A stretch of DNA of 64,000 nt from Companilactobacillus kimchii DSM 13961 = JCM 10707 (lineage in GTDB: Bacteria; Bacillota; Bacilli; Lactobacillales; Lactobacillaceae), in the NCBI RefSeq assembly GCF_001435445.1, contig NZ_AZDH01000005.1:124001-188000 (forward strand), written 5' to 3'. A program made the translations under genes and the position numbers. The notes below the pieces were generated by a model, which saw only the letters and a program-made list of their open reading frames with translations, made no database searches and was not told where the DNA came from. Positions within the stretch are counted from its first letter, which is position 1; every line of letters begins with the position of its first letter. Of this stretch, positions 45,572 through 53,666 are shown piece by piece.

Positions 45572-45658
45572 ATGAATATCTTTGTTACAACGTTGAAAGC
45601 AATTAAGTTAGATAATGATTCGGAAAAATTCAAACTTGAAAAAATTCGCAACGAATAA
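45572..45658 (+). CDS. Possible 28-aa small ORF
   Basis: ATG 45572 to TAA 45658 encodes MNIFVTTLKAIKLDNDSEKF followed by a short charged tail. It lies 11 bp after the MDR gene and before its terminator, so it would be co-transcribed. The RBS is poor and no relatives are recognised; it may be non-coding. Confidence 0.25.
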   Translation: MNIFVTTLKAIKLDNDSEKFKLEKIRNE

Positions 45659-45671
45659 CAAAAAAATACGT

Positions 45672-45705
45672 AAAAGGCCCTTGGATTCGATCCAAGGGTC
45701 TTTTT
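45672..45705. terminator. Bidirectional intrinsic terminator
   Basis: AAAGGCCCTTGGAT / ATCCAAGGGTCTTT stem with short loop and A/T tracts on both sides, between the MDR gene and the convergent LysR gene. Confidence 0.9.
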
Positions 45706-45712
45706 GAATGTA

Positions 45713-46597
45713 TTAATTTAAATGTTTGTCCCAAGCTTCATTCATTGTTTTTAAAATAGAATTAATGTTTTTCTTTTGATTTTTTAAGTAGGCTGCATAA
45801 AAATCAACTTTAGCGGCATCATCGCTAATAGGGACGTTGATTTGGTCGTGACCTTCTATTTCTAATTTGCGGTCAATTTTAGAAATGTTAGTTGTGAAAT
45901 AGGGGAAATCAGAATACTTGGTAATTTCCCGGAAAGCTTCTTGTTGATCCTGATACAAGAATTTAGCATCAGGGATCTGTTTCTCGGTAATATCTTTCCA
46001 AATACCAATATCAGCGATGACAATAAAGCTCAAGCCCTTAAGATCAACAAAAGAAACTGATTTTTTATTAGCCAAAAGAGTAAATTGATTTAAATTAACA
46101 GAAAGCTCTTCCGTTCCGATAAAGCGTGACTCGATATCATCGGTCATTATCTCCTGATTGGTTAGTACAAAAGAGTAATTGTGATTCAAAAGTTCTTTAG
46201 TTACGTCTTTAGGATTCATTAAGTTATCGTCAATATCGATTTTTGCTTGAGCCAATTTAGAACTTTTTAAGTGACGTAATAGGATTAAAGGACCAGGAGC
46301 AACGGCACCAATGCGGACATTCTTGTGGTTATAGTCGTATTTTTGCACGGTATCAATAAAGCTGTTGTTTTGGTCGATGACTTTTTGAGCTTCTTTAGCG
46401 GCCAGCTCTCCAGTTTTAGTTAATGTAATTCGGTTAGGCTGGCGATCAAAGATTTCAACATCTAATTCTTCTTCTAATTTTTGCATCCCTCGGGTAACAG
46501 TAGGTTGAGTCACCATCAAGTGTTCAGCCGTAGCGGCCAGAGTTCCATATTTTTTAAATGTCACTAATTCCTCAAGTAAATAATTATCAATCATCAT
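45713..46597 (-). CDS. LysR-family transcriptional regulator
   Basis: This 294-aa protein has the LTTR helix-turn-helix LVTFKKYGTLAATAEHLMVTQPTVTRGMQKLEEELDVEIFDR (split here: ~11-31 and ~32-52). A ligand-binding half follows. Divergent from the flavodoxin-type gene at 46715 with 117 bp between. The promoter elements in that gap recur before 47489 and 42245, so I infer this protein controls all three redox units. Start 46597 or the next codon (MM). Confidence 0.92.
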   Translation of the reverse strand: MMIDNYLLEELVTFKKYGTLAATAEHLMVTQPTVTRGMQKLEEELDVEIFDRQPNRITLTKTGELAAKEAQKVIDQNNSFIDTVQKYDYNHKNVRIGAVAPGPLILLRHLKSSKLAQAKIDIDDNLMNPKDVTKELLNHNYSFVLTNQEIMTDDIESRFIGTEELSVNLNQFTLLANKKSVSFVDLKGLSFIVIADIGIWKDITEKQIPDAKFLYQDQQEAFREITKYSDFPYFTTNISKIDRKLEIEGHDQINVPISDDAAKVDFYAAYLKNQKKNINSILKTMNEAWDKHLN

Positions 46598-46609
46598 ATA
46601 TGCCTCGTA

Positions 46610-46676
46610 GTATACGCTGCATACATACTAGCATATCTATCTAGTAATTTTCAAACCATAAGTCTGGTCATAGAAT
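46610..46676 (+). promoter_or_regulatory. LysR-type regulated promoter, site 2
   Basis: GTAT-ACGCTGC-ATAC (46610-46624), ACTAGCATA (46627-46635), TAGTAA (46642-46647), -35 TTTTCA (46648-46653), 17-bp spacer, -10 TAGAAT (46671-46676). It drives the flavodoxin-type gene and faces the divergent LysR gene. Confidence 0.75.
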
Positions 46677-46714
46677 GTATTCATAAAGTTAATAAGCATT
46701 TAGGAGGAACATTT

Positions 46715-47383
46715 ATGGATATGAAGTCAAAATTGGGTCCGGTAGTAGGTCAAATAAATAATCAGGATATTCGAGCAAATCAACTATTACGTAGAGACCT
46801 TTCAGTTTGGGAAGGTGGACGTTATACTCCTTCTGATGGAGATGATACTAATCAAAATAGTGGAGCTGTCCGTAAATTAACCGATAAAGCTAAAAGTATT
46901 GTTATTTATTGGTCACGTTCAGGATCAACTGAATTGTTAGCCAGTAAAATAGCCAATATAGCTAACAGCGATATTTTAGAAATCACTTTGAAAGAACCAT
47001 ATCCTACCGATTATCTAGAAACCAGATCACGCGCTAATTTTGAACGTGAAAATGATCTTCCTCCAGAATTGAATATGGAATTACCCGATTTGAGTCAGTA
47101 TGAAACCGTCTTTTTAGGCTATCAAACTTGGGCCATGACATTAAGCCAACCGATGAAATCTTTCCTATTAAATTATGGTTCTAAATTATCTGGTAAGAGA
47201 ATCGTACCTTTTGAGACTCAAGGTGGTTTTGGTAGTGGTGATAGTGAAGATCTAATCAGGCAAATCCTTGCTCAAGAGGGTAGTACAAAAAATAGTTTTG
47301 AACGAGCATTAGTTGTAGATGGTAATATGGTTGATCGTTCAAACAAGGTGATTGATCGTTGGTTTAATAGGATTGATAGGTAG
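46715..47383 (+). CDS. Flavodoxin family protein
   Basis: This 222-aa protein has a ~60-residue N-terminal extension followed by the FMN-binding loop IVIYWSRSGSTELLASKIANI (~63-83 region) and VFLGYQTWAMTLSQP (~131-145) with FETQGGFGSG, a flavodoxin-like fold. It likely uses FMN in electron transfer to small molecules or acts as an NADPH-dependent reductase. RBS AGGAGG. The extension has no signal peptide character. Confidence 0.88.
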   Translation: MDMKSKLGPVVGQINNQDIRANQLLRRDLSVWEGGRYTPSDGDDTNQNSGAVRKLTDKAKSIVIYWSRSGSTELLASKIANIANSDILEITLKEPYPTDYLETRSRANFERENDLPPELNMELPDLSQYETVFLGYQTWAMTLSQPMKSFLLNYGSKLSGKRIVPFETQGGFGSGDSEDLIRQILAQEGSTKNSFERALVVDGNMVDRSNKVIDRWFNRIDR

Positions 47384-47386
47384 AGA

Positions 47387-47451
47387 ATACGCAGTGCGTA
47401 TACTAGCATATCAATTTAGTAATTTTCAAAAAGCTATTGGGGCCATAGAAT
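47387..47451 (+). promoter_or_regulatory. LysR-type regulated promoter, site 3
   Basis: ATACGC-AGT-GCGTAT (47387-47401), ACTAGCATA (47402-47410), TAGTAA (47417-47422), -35 TTTTCA (47423-47428), 17-bp spacer, -10 TAGAAT (47446-47451). The distance from ACTA to TAGTAA is 15 bases, as in sites 1 and 2. Confidence 0.75.
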
Positions 47452-47488
47452 AAGATTCATAAAGTAAATAACGACGAGGTAGAAAATA

Positions 47489-48346
47489 ATGCAAACAGTT
47501 AAATTAAATAATGGAATTGAAATGCCGCAATTAGGATTTGGAGTTTTCCAAGTAACAGATTTAGAGCAATGTAAACAAGCCGTGTTAGATGCAATTAATG
47601 CTGGTTATCGTTTGATCGATACAGCCGCAGCTTATCAAAATGAAACAGCCGTAGGTGAAGCTATCAAAGAAAGTGGTGTCGACCGCAAAGATTTGTTCAT
47701 CACTTCAAAATTATGGGTTTCCGACTTCACTTATGACAGAGCAAAAAAGGGTATTGAAACTTCTTTGAAGAATTTAGGCGTAGATTATATCGATATGTAT
47801 CTTTTACACCAACCATATGGCGACACAATTGGCGCTTGGAGAGCTTTAGAAGAGGCTTATAAGGCTGGGAAGATTCGTGCTATCGGTGTTTCAAACTTTT
47901 ACGCTGACCAATTGAAGAATTTGGAATTGACGACCGAGATCAAACCAGTTGTGAACCAAATTGAAGTTAACCCATGGTATCAACAGAACTCAGAAGTCGA
48001 CTTTGCCCAAAGAGAAGATATTACAGTTGAAGCCTGGGCACCATTCGCTGAAGGTAAACATGACATCTTTACTAATGAAACAATTGCCCAGATTGCTAAA
48101 AAGTATGGCAAGTCTAATGGGCAAGTAATTTTAAGATGGTTATTGCAACGCGGTATTGTCGTAATTCCTAAGTCAGTTCATGTTAATAGAATTAAGGAAA
48201 ATATTGATGTCTTTGATTTCGAATTAACTGCCGACGAAATGCAAACAATGGCTAACTTGGATAAAGGTGAGAGTCAATTCTTTGACCACCGTGATCCTGT
48301 TACAATTGAACAAATCTTTGGTTCAAGTTTAGCTAAATTAAAGTAA
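47489..48346 (+). CDS. Aldo/keto reductase
   Basis: This 285-aa AKR has GYRLIDTAAAYQNETAVG (~41-58), FITSKLWVSDF (Lys), MYLLHQPYGD (His) and IVVIPKSVHVNRIKEN (NADPH loop). It lies directly under regulated promoter 3 and 15 bp before a NAD(P)-binding gene, together a small operon. Closest relative in the window is the product of 42245. Confidence 0.93.
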   Translation: MQTVKLNNGIEMPQLGFGVFQVTDLEQCKQAVLDAINAGYRLIDTAAAYQNETAVGEAIKESGVDRKDLFITSKLWVSDFTYDRAKKGIETSLKNLGVDYIDMYLLHQPYGDTIGAWRALEEAYKAGKIRAIGVSNFYADQLKNLELTTEIKPVVNQIEVNPWYQQNSEVDFAQREDITVEAWAPFAEGKHDIFTNETIAQIAKKYGKSNGQVILRWLLQRGIVVIPKSVHVNRIKENIDVFDFELTADEMQTMANLDKGESQFFDHRDPVTIEQIFGSSLAKLK

Positions 48347-48361
48347 TTAGGAGAAATTTAA

Positions 48362-49009
48362 ATGACAAAAGTATTAATTTTAGGTGCTAATGGACAAATT
48401 GCTCGTATCGTTGAAGAACGGTTATTAAAAGAACAATCAGATGTAGAATTGACTTTATTTTTACGTAATAGCCAACGATTAGCAGATTTGGACGATAATA
48501 AAAATGTAACACTTGTTGACGGCGATATTGCTGACTACGATGCAGTTAATGCTGCTATGAAAGGTCAAGACGTAGTTTATATTGCGATGGTTGACCACAC
48601 TAAAGATAATGTCATTACTAACAACGTAATCAAATCAATGAAAGAAAATAATGTTGACCGTATTATCGAATCAAGTTTGTTAGGACTTTATCATGAAGTT
48701 CCTGGTGAATTCGGTCGTTGGAATGATGAGATGGTTCAAAGTGGTTTGGCCGCAGCTATTAATGCTGACAAACTCTTATCTGAATCTGGTCTAACTTACA
48801 CTACCTTACGTTTTCCATGGTTGAATGATCGTGATGAAGTTAAATATACGATTACTCACAGAAATGACCAATATGTTGGTGTTTCAGGTTCTCGCCAAAG
48901 TATGGCAGATGTAATTGTTAAAATTATTGCTGATCCAGAATATTTGAAAAACGATTCTGTTGGTATCGCTGATGTTGATACACAAGGTGAAAATCGACCG
49001 GTTTATTAG
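48362..49009 (+). CDS. NAD(P)H-binding atypical SDR protein
   Basis: This 215-aa protein: VLILGANGQIARIVEERLL (~4-22, GxxGxxA loop), VTLVDGDIADYDAV (~50-63), VDRIIESSLLGLYHEV and LTYTTLRFPWLNDRD. Similar in layout to the product of 63047. Likely a quinone or carbonyl reductase; co-expressed with the AKR (RBS TAGGAG). Confidence 0.88.
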   Translation: MTKVLILGANGQIARIVEERLLKEQSDVELTLFLRNSQRLADLDDNKNVTLVDGDIADYDAVNAAMKGQDVVYIAMVDHTKDNVITNNVIKSMKENNVDRIIESSLLGLYHEVPGEFGRWNDEMVQSGLAAAINADKLLSESGLTYTTLRFPWLNDRDEVKYTITHRNDQYVGVSGSRQSMADVIVKIIADPEYLKNDSVGIADVDTQGENRPVY

Positions 49010-49023
49010 AATTATGGTAGAGA

Positions 49024-49067
49024 AAGAAGCTAAGATCTCCTATTTTGAGGGGGTCTTAGCTTCTTTT
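49024..49067 (+). terminator. Intrinsic terminator
   Basis: AAGAAGCTAAGATCTCC pairs with GGGGTCTTAGCTTCTT, then six Ts. Ends the AKR-SDR operon. Confidence 0.92.
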
Positions 49068-49196
49068 TTGATAATTGTTTAAAATTTATTACAAAGACCA
49101 TACAACTCTATCTGTAATTTTATCAAAATAGTACAATAAAATTACAAAAACTTAGTGTGTTCCCTTCGCCTGTTCTTAAAACTGGAGGTGTTGCAA

Positions 49197-49226
49197 ATGA
49201 ATTTTTTGCATCGAATCCTAGTCTAA
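49197..49226 (+). CDS. Possible 9-codon leader peptide
   Basis: GGAGGTG is followed after six bases by ATG and nine codons (MNFLHRILV) to TAA. The next RBS begins five bases on, ahead of a hydrophobic mini-ORF at 49242. It may couple or restrain translation of that peptide. Confidence 0.35.
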   Translation: MNFLHRILV

Positions 49227-49241
49227 TTATAGGAGTTAACT

Positions 49242-49313
49242 TTGGAATATCTTTCCATTGTATTCTTGATCTTAGTGATTATATTGCTATTGATCAAGGA
49301 AACAAAGCGTTAG
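49242..49313 (+). CDS. Hydrophobic mini-protein, candidate type I toxin
   Basis: TTG 49242 has AGGAG six bases upstream and encodes 23 residues: an almost pure hydrophobic helix (EYLSIVFLILVIILLLI) with a charged end (KETKR). Size and composition match membrane-active type I toxins such as TxpA or Fst, without clear homology. A plus-strand terminator follows at 49403-49432, and an antisense promoter and terminator on the other strand give a convergent overlapping RNA. The longer ORF in another frame here (49157-49363) lacks an RBS. Confidence 0.45.
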   Translation: MEYLSIVFLILVIILLLIKETKR

Positions 49314-49317
49314 ATAC

Positions 49318-49447
49318 AAAAAAGGGCCAGACACTAGAGATGTCTGACCTGAATAGCATTTAGTTTCATCAAATATTTTGGCGAAGACATTAAGATTTTT
49401 GGGACTGAAGATGGCTGTCTTTAGTCTTTTTTAATATCTTCGTTTAC
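49318..49447 (-). ncRNA. Candidate antisense RNA of a type I toxin-antitoxin pair
   Basis: Promoter on the minus strand: TTGATA (49478-49483), 18-bp spacer, TATTAT (49454-49459). The RNA would start near 49447 and end at a minus-strand terminator: stem GGTCAGACA / TGTCTGGCC (49324-49348) followed by CTTTTT. It overlaps the 3' part of the toxin transcript by roughly 110 bases, the tail-to-tail arrangement known from txpA/RatA and Fst loci. Confidence 0.5.
49403..49432 (+). terminator. Terminator of the hydrophobic peptide transcript
   Basis: GACTGAAGA / TCTTTAGTC stem (one G-U pair), loop TGGCTG, then six Ts. It lies inside the region covered by the antisense RNA. Confidence 0.7.
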
Positions 49448-49453
49448 AGGTAA

Positions 49454-49483
49454 ATAATATCATGAAATACTAAATGATATCAA
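49454..49483 (-). promoter_or_regulatory. Promoter of the candidate antisense RNA
   Basis: -35 TTGATA and -10 TATTAT each match consensus at five of six positions with an 18-bp spacer. No ORF starts downstream on this strand. Confidence 0.6.
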
Positions 49484-49527
49484 TTAATTCTTCTTGATAT
49501 ACAAGCTTTGTAGTAAGTTGAATTTCC

Positions 49528-50556
49528 TTATTTCAAACTAGCATATTTTTCAAGTGAACGGATCATTTGAGCAGTGAAACCTGATTCGTTGTCATACCAA
49601 GCAACTGTTTTAACTAATTGACTTGAGCCTGATCCAACAACTTGTGTTTGAGTAGGGTCAAAGATTGAACCAAAGCTAGTACCGATAACATCTGATGAAA
49701 CGATTTCGTCATCATTGTAGCCGAATGATTGACTGCCATCAGTGTACTTTTTAACTGCTTCATTAACTTGATCAACGGTAACTTCTTTATCCAAAGTTGT
49801 TACTAATTCAGTAACTGAACCTGTGATTGTTGGTACACGTTGAGCATGTCCATCCATTTTGCCTTTCAAATCTGGAATAACTAAGCCGAGAGCTTTAGCT
49901 GCACCAGTTGAATGAGGGATGATGTTTTCAGCAGCGGCACGAGCAGCACGAACATTTCCGTTACGTTCTGGACCATCTTGCAACATTTGTGTAGCTGTAT
50001 AAGCGTGAACAGTTGTCATAGAACCTGCTTTGATGCCAAATTCCTTGTTCACAGCATTGGCTAATAGTGCAATACAGTTAGTTGTACATGAACCAACGGA
50101 AGCAATTCTGACGTCGTTTGTTAGAGTATCGTCGTTAACTCCGTAAACAATAGTAGGCATTTGGCCTGATGGGGCAGAAATCATAACACGTTTGGCACCA
50201 GCATCAAGATGAGCTTGAGCTTTCTCAGTTGAAGTGTAGAAGCCTGTACATTCAAGAACAATATCAACACCATCATTTGCAACCCACTTCAAATCACGGG
50301 CATCTCTTTGTGCGTAAACGGGAATACGTTTATTGTCGTAAATAATAGCGTTGTCTTCATTACTGATTGAATCAATTTTAAAGTTACCATGAGCTGTATC
50401 GTATTTTAATAAGTGAGCCAACATATGTGGTGATGTCAAATCGTTAATTGCAACAACTTCCAAATCTGTTTTACCTTGATCTTGAAGTTCGGCGATTCTT
50501 CTAAAAGCTAGACGACCAATACGGCCGAATCCATTAATACCAATTTTTGTTGTCAT
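49528..50556 (-). CDS. gap: Glyceraldehyde-3-phosphate dehydrogenase, type I
   Basis: This 342-aa enzyme has [18 protein letters not shown] (~4-21), NAD-selecting Asp39 (INDL), catalytic Cys157 in SCTTNC, His in VHAYTATQ and the C-terminal WYDNESGF. It oxidises glyceraldehyde-3-phosphate with NAD and phosphate. It is a lone gene between an RNA locus and a LysR regulator rather than in a gap-pgk-tpi operon, so it may be a second, regulated copy. GGAGG precedes the ATG. Confidence 0.95.
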   Translation of the reverse strand: MTTKIGINGFGRIGRLAFRRIAELQDQGKTDLEVVAINDLTSPHMLAHLLKYDTAHGNFKIDSISNEDNAIIYDNKRIPVYAQRDARDLKWVANDGVDIVLECTGFYTSTEKAQAHLDAGAKRVMISAPSGQMPTIVYGVNDDTLTNDVRIASVGSCTTNCIALLANAVNKEFGIKAGSMTTVHAYTATQMLQDGPERNGNVRAARAAAENIIPHSTGAAKALGLVIPDLKGKMDGHAQRVPTITGSVTELVTTLDKEVTVDQVNEAVKKYTDGSQSFGYNDDEIVSSDVIGTSFGSIFDPTQTQVVGSGSSQLVKTVAWYDNESGFTAQMIRSLEKYASLK

Positions 50557-50589
50557 AATTAATTCCTCCTCGTTGTCTTTCTCTTAACT

Positions 50590-50650
50590 TACAAGTACAG
50601 TATATGAAGTATTGGGTATATAATAAACTACGAGAATGAGAAATCTAATA
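50590..50650. promoter_or_regulatory. Divergent promoter region gap / LysR, duplicated at 55541
   Basis: It contains ACAGTATATG, GGTATATAATAAACTAC and AATGAGAAA in this order and spacing, as found on the opposite strand at 55541-55593 next to the paralogous LysR gene. TATAAT within it can serve the LysR gene, while TATACT on the other strand can serve gap. Confidence 0.65.
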
Positions 50651-50682
50651 TATGAAAAAGTGATATCCAAGAGGTCGATTAT

Positions 50683-51528
50683 ATGAATATAGATACTTTT
50701 AAGATGATTATTGCAATCGCCCAGAGTGGTAGTATTTCTGGAGCCGCAGATCAGTTGGGTTATGCTCAATCTAATATTTCCGCTAGGGTTCATCAATTAG
50801 AAGCCGATTTAGAAACTTCGCTGTTTTATAGAACGAACCGTGGGGTCATTTTAACTGATGATGGCACTAAATTTTACAAAAAAGCCGTTGAGATAGTTAA
50901 TTTAACTGAAGATACAATTAACCAATTGCAACATCCTAAAGTGATCGAGGGTGATCTCAAGATTGGTACCTTGCAAGCAGCATCCGCCACTTATTTACCA
51001 CCGATATTGACACAATATCATCAAGCTTTTCCAAAAGTTCGTTTAACAATTGAAACAGGAAATCCGACTGACAATATCGATCATGTTTTGGATTATGAAT
51101 TGAATGGGGCAGTGATTGGGGAAAATATTGAGAATCCTGCTTTGAATTTCATACCTTTAACAAAGGAAAAACTTTGTATTGTTTCCGTTACTCCTAAATT
51201 GCCAGATTTAAAGACAGCACCATTTTTAGTTTTTCAAACTGGATGCGTTTATCGGGATGTCGTTGACGATTGGTTGAAATCGCAAGGTTTAGTGATTCAT
51301 GAGGCAATTGAGTTCAATTATTTAGATGCTGTTATGGCAAGTGCTTGCGCAGGTCTAGGAATTGCGATTGTACCCGAAAAGATTGCAGATTCATTTGTTA
51401 AAAATCATTTATTGTATAAGACAGAATTACCCGCAGAATTTTCAGAGATTCAATTACGTTTTATCTATCGCAAGGATTACTTGATCAATAAACCATTTGA
51501 AGAATTCATTAACATTCTTAAAAGATAG
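50683..51528 (+). CDS. LysR-family transcriptional regulator (paralog of 54660-55502)
   Basis: This 281-aa LTTR has the helix-turn-helix IAIAQSGSISGAADQLGYAQ then SNISARVHQLE (~9-40) and GDLKIGTLQAASATYLPPIL opening the effector domain. It resembles the product of 54660 along its full length and shares TNRGVILTDDG, NQLQHP and RFIYRKDYLI-type segments. It is divergent from gap, so it may adjust GAPDH level. RBS AGAGG. Confidence 0.92.
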   Translation: MNIDTFKMIIAIAQSGSISGAADQLGYAQSNISARVHQLEADLETSLFYRTNRGVILTDDGTKFYKKAVEIVNLTEDTINQLQHPKVIEGDLKIGTLQAASATYLPPILTQYHQAFPKVRLTIETGNPTDNIDHVLDYELNGAVIGENIENPALNFIPLTKEKLCIVSVTPKLPDLKTAPFLVFQTGCVYRDVVDDWLKSQGLVIHEAIEFNYLDAVMASACAGLGIAIVPEKIADSFVKNHLLYKTELPAEFSEIQLRFIYRKDYLINKPFEEFINILKR

Positions 51529-51547
51529 TTGGATAACTAATAGATAT

Positions 51548-51580
51548 AAAAAAGCTGAGAATAATATTCCCAGCTTTTTT
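51548..51580. terminator. Bidirectional intrinsic terminator
   Basis: AAAAAAGCTGAGAAT / ATTCCCAGCTTTTTT with a three-base loop, between the LysR gene and the convergent hypothetical gene. Confidence 0.9.
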
Positions 51581-51585
51581 ACATA

Positions 51586-52014
51586 TTATATTGTGAAAAC
51601 ACCATTATCAAATGGTAATTCGACAACAACATTATCAGTTAAGGTAAATTCCTTTACGCTTTCAAAAACCTTTTTAAAATCAGTGGCTTCGTCATCGCTA
51701 AAAAGCTCCATAATTTTTTTCATAATGTCATCTTTATCCATTGAAGTATGAAATTTGTAGAAGTCTAATACTTTTCCAGTAGAGTTCATAGCAACAAAAG
51801 CACTGCTGCTGTTCTTACTAGTATATAAGTAACAAACGTTATCTAAATAACCAGTCGCTTCTTTTTTATAAAGTTCCAAGTTATCCAATCCAATATTTGA
51901 TAATTTAACAAACTTAGTTTGTTTATCCATTGTTATACCTGCATTTTCTATTTTATTTACGATATCTATGTATAAGTTATTTTGAGTTTGATAAGACCTT
52001 TTGTCAAATGTCAT
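51586..52014 (-). CDS. Hypothetical cytosolic protein, 142 aa
   Basis: No signal peptide or membrane segment. The protein alternates charged helices and strands (LDNVCYLYTSKNSSSAFVAM, DFYKFHTSMDKDDIMKKIMELF). I do not recognise the family. Single gene with its own terminator and a cre-like box upstream, so it may respond to carbon supply. Confidence 0.65.
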   Translation of the reverse strand: MTFDKRSYQTQNNLYIDIVNKIENAGITMDKQTKFVKLSNIGLDNLELYKKEATGYLDNVCYLYTSKNSSSAFVAMNSTGKVLDFYKFHTSMDKDDIMKKIMELFSDDEATDFKKVFESVKEFTLTDNVVVELPFDNGVFTI

Positions 52015-52027
52015 TCTATAATCCGAA

Positions 52028-52042
52028 ATGCAAGCGGTTTAC
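52028..52042 (-). promoter_or_regulatory. cre-like site upstream of the hypothetical gene
   Basis: ATGCAAGCGGTTTAC matches the loose cre consensus at most positions and lies 14 bp before the gene ending at 51586, where bound CcpA would block transcription. Confidence 0.4.
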
Positions 52043-52138
52043 TTAATTTGTAACACAATTGTAACTTATGAAGAAATTTTTAACGTGATATATTAAGTAC
52101 CTGTTGTTAAATATGTAATTAAATATAGGAGTGTGCAA

Positions 52139-52657
52139 ATGCCACGTAATTTAAAAGAAGAAATTGTATTCACAGCCATTATGGCCGGATTGATGGTTCT
52201 AGTAATGACGGGATATAATGTTGCCATGGCTCAGGGGCTCAGCAGTGAGTTGCCAATGGCAATTTTAAGTGCCTATCCACTAGGTTTAGGTGTCGCTATC
52301 GTATTGGATCTACTAATTGTTGGACCAATCGCTAAAGGATTAGCTTTCAAATATATTATTAATGATTATATGAAGAAAAATACTGCTTTGATCGGTATTA
52401 CAATCTCAGTTTTGATGGTTCTTGGAATGGTAACTTTGATGTCATTCTTCGGAATCGCCGTTGAAGGTAAGTTGTCTCAAGGACATGTACTAGCTACTTA
52501 TGGTCATACTTGGATCTTTAACTTGATTGTTGCTTTACCTCTACAACTATTGATTGTTGGACCAATTGCTCGTGGAGTATTGGGTAAAATGCAAAAGGCA
52601 GTTGCTAAAGTTGAAGAAACAGAAGCAGAATCCAAAGCAACTAAAGAAGAAATTTAG
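52139..52657 (+). CDS. DUF2798 family membrane protein
   Basis: This 172-aa protein contains two copies of the DUF2798 unit, each with two membrane helices. The first is at ~10-65 (IVFTAIMAGLMVLVMTGYNV, AIVLDLLIVGPIAKGLAF) and the second at ~82-150, with PLQLLIVGPIARGVLGK. The shared LLIVGPIA(K/R)G motif shows internal duplication. Function unknown. Start ATG 52139 is preferred because AGGAG lies at 52126-52130; GTG 52133 is too close. Confidence 0.85.
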   Translation: MPRNLKEEIVFTAIMAGLMVLVMTGYNVAMAQGLSSELPMAILSAYPLGLGVAIVLDLLIVGPIAKGLAFKYIINDYMKKNTALIGITISVLMVLGMVTLMSFFGIAVEGKLSQGHVLATYGHTWIFNLIVALPLQLLIVGPIARGVLGKMQKAVAKVEETEAESKATKEEI

Positions 52658-52674
52658 TTTAAATCCGTTAATCC

Positions 52675-52725
52675 AAAAGGCTTCATCACATTCAATTGTT
52701 GAGTGTGATGAAGCCTTATTTTTTT
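52675..52725 (+). terminator. Intrinsic terminator
   Basis: AAGGCTTCATCACA-TTCA stem with its complement ending in GAAGCCTT, six-base loop, followed by a T run. Confidence 0.92.
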
Positions 52726-52819
52726 AAGTGATTGATAAAAAAGTCTTAATTTAATGTATTCGAAATGAGCATTACTTTCGTTAGAATGATCTAGTCAATT
52801 AGTTGAGGAGGACTTTATA

Positions 52820-53185
52820 ATGAAGAATAATAATATTAGTTGGTTTGAAATTGGAACTGATGACCCTAAAGAAACAATGGACTTTTACACAAAGATGTTT
52901 GGCTGGAGATTTCAAGAATATACAGATATGGAAAATGAATACTTCAATATTATTGAGCCAGGTAATGAATTTCCTACAGGTGGGATTTTAAATACTGCGC
53001 ATAAGATACCCGAATATTCAACATTTTATACTTTAGTTAATGATGTACCTGTAGCCATTGATCAAGCTAAGGAAAATGGTGGTAAAGTTATCTGGGGTCC
53101 CGTAACTGATAAAACGGGACTAACTTTTGCTCGTTTAGAGGATAATGGTGGTCATCAATTTGGACTATTTTCTGCAGGTAATTAG
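52820..53185 (+). CDS. VOC (glyoxalase-like) family protein
   Basis: This 121-aa protein has SWFEIGTDDPKETMDFYTKMFGW (here ~6-28), FPTGGI and GHQFGLF near the end, typical of two-module vicinal oxygen chelate proteins. It may be a glyoxalase-like or bleomycin-resistance-fold protein; metal ligands are not certain. GGAGG precedes the ATG. Its end overlaps the convergent Lrp gene by 4 bp. Confidence 0.88.
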   Translation: MKNNNISWFEIGTDDPKETMDFYTKMFGWRFQEYTDMENEYFNIIEPGNEFPTGGILNTAHKIPEYSTFYTLVNDVPVAIDQAKENGGKVIWGPVTDKTGLTFARLEDNGGHQFGLFSAGN

Positions 53186-53604
53186 ATTAATTCTGAAATT
53201 ACGTTAAGAACTTGGTAATTAGCGTATTGACCTAGTTCAATGAGAAAATCATCAAGCTCTGAATTAGAACGAAAGGCACCATGAATCATGTAATTCATTT
53301 GTCCAGATATCTTATAATGGTGACGAATGGAGTTTTGTTTAGAATGAATAAAATTTAGATACTTCTTGTTACTGCGATAACCCATCTTGGTTTGAATGAA
53401 AACCTGATGTGTATATCCCAACTTTTCTAAGTTAACTTCGATGGTATATTTCCTAATAATCTTTTCATCTTCCAGTTGCTCAAGACGGGAGGCAACGGCC
53501 GGAGGAGTTAAATTAACGAGCTCAGCAAGTTTGTTCTTTTTGATACGACTATCCCGGTTAAGGTGTTTTAGAATTTTGAGGTCAGTACTATCCATTTTTT
53601 TCAT
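53182..53604 (-). CDS. Lrp/AsnC family transcriptional regulator
   Basis: This 140-aa protein: MDSTDLKILKHLNRDSRIKK then LAELVNLTPPAVASRLEQLE (~24-45, helix-turn-helix) and an RAM-type effector domain. Divergent from the MDR gene at 53667 with 62 bp between, so that gene is its probable target. Start may be M1 or M4. Confidence 0.9.
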   Translation of the reverse strand: MKKMDSTDLKILKHLNRDSRIKKNKLAELVNLTPPAVASRLEQLEDEKIIRKYTIEVNLEKLGYTHQVFIQTKMGYRSNKKYLNFIHSKQNSIRHHYKISGQMNYMIHGAFRSNSELDDFLIELGQYANYQVLNVISELI

Positions 53605-53666
53605 TCTTTCTATTTTAGCGTTTAACTATATTATACGATAATAATTTTTATCAATGGGAGGATTTT

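Noticed and set aside
49157-49363. 68-codon ORF in the gap before gap
   Set aside because: No ribosome binding site at its start, and it overlaps the better supported leader and hydrophobic mini-ORF (which have RBSs) and the antisense RNA region.
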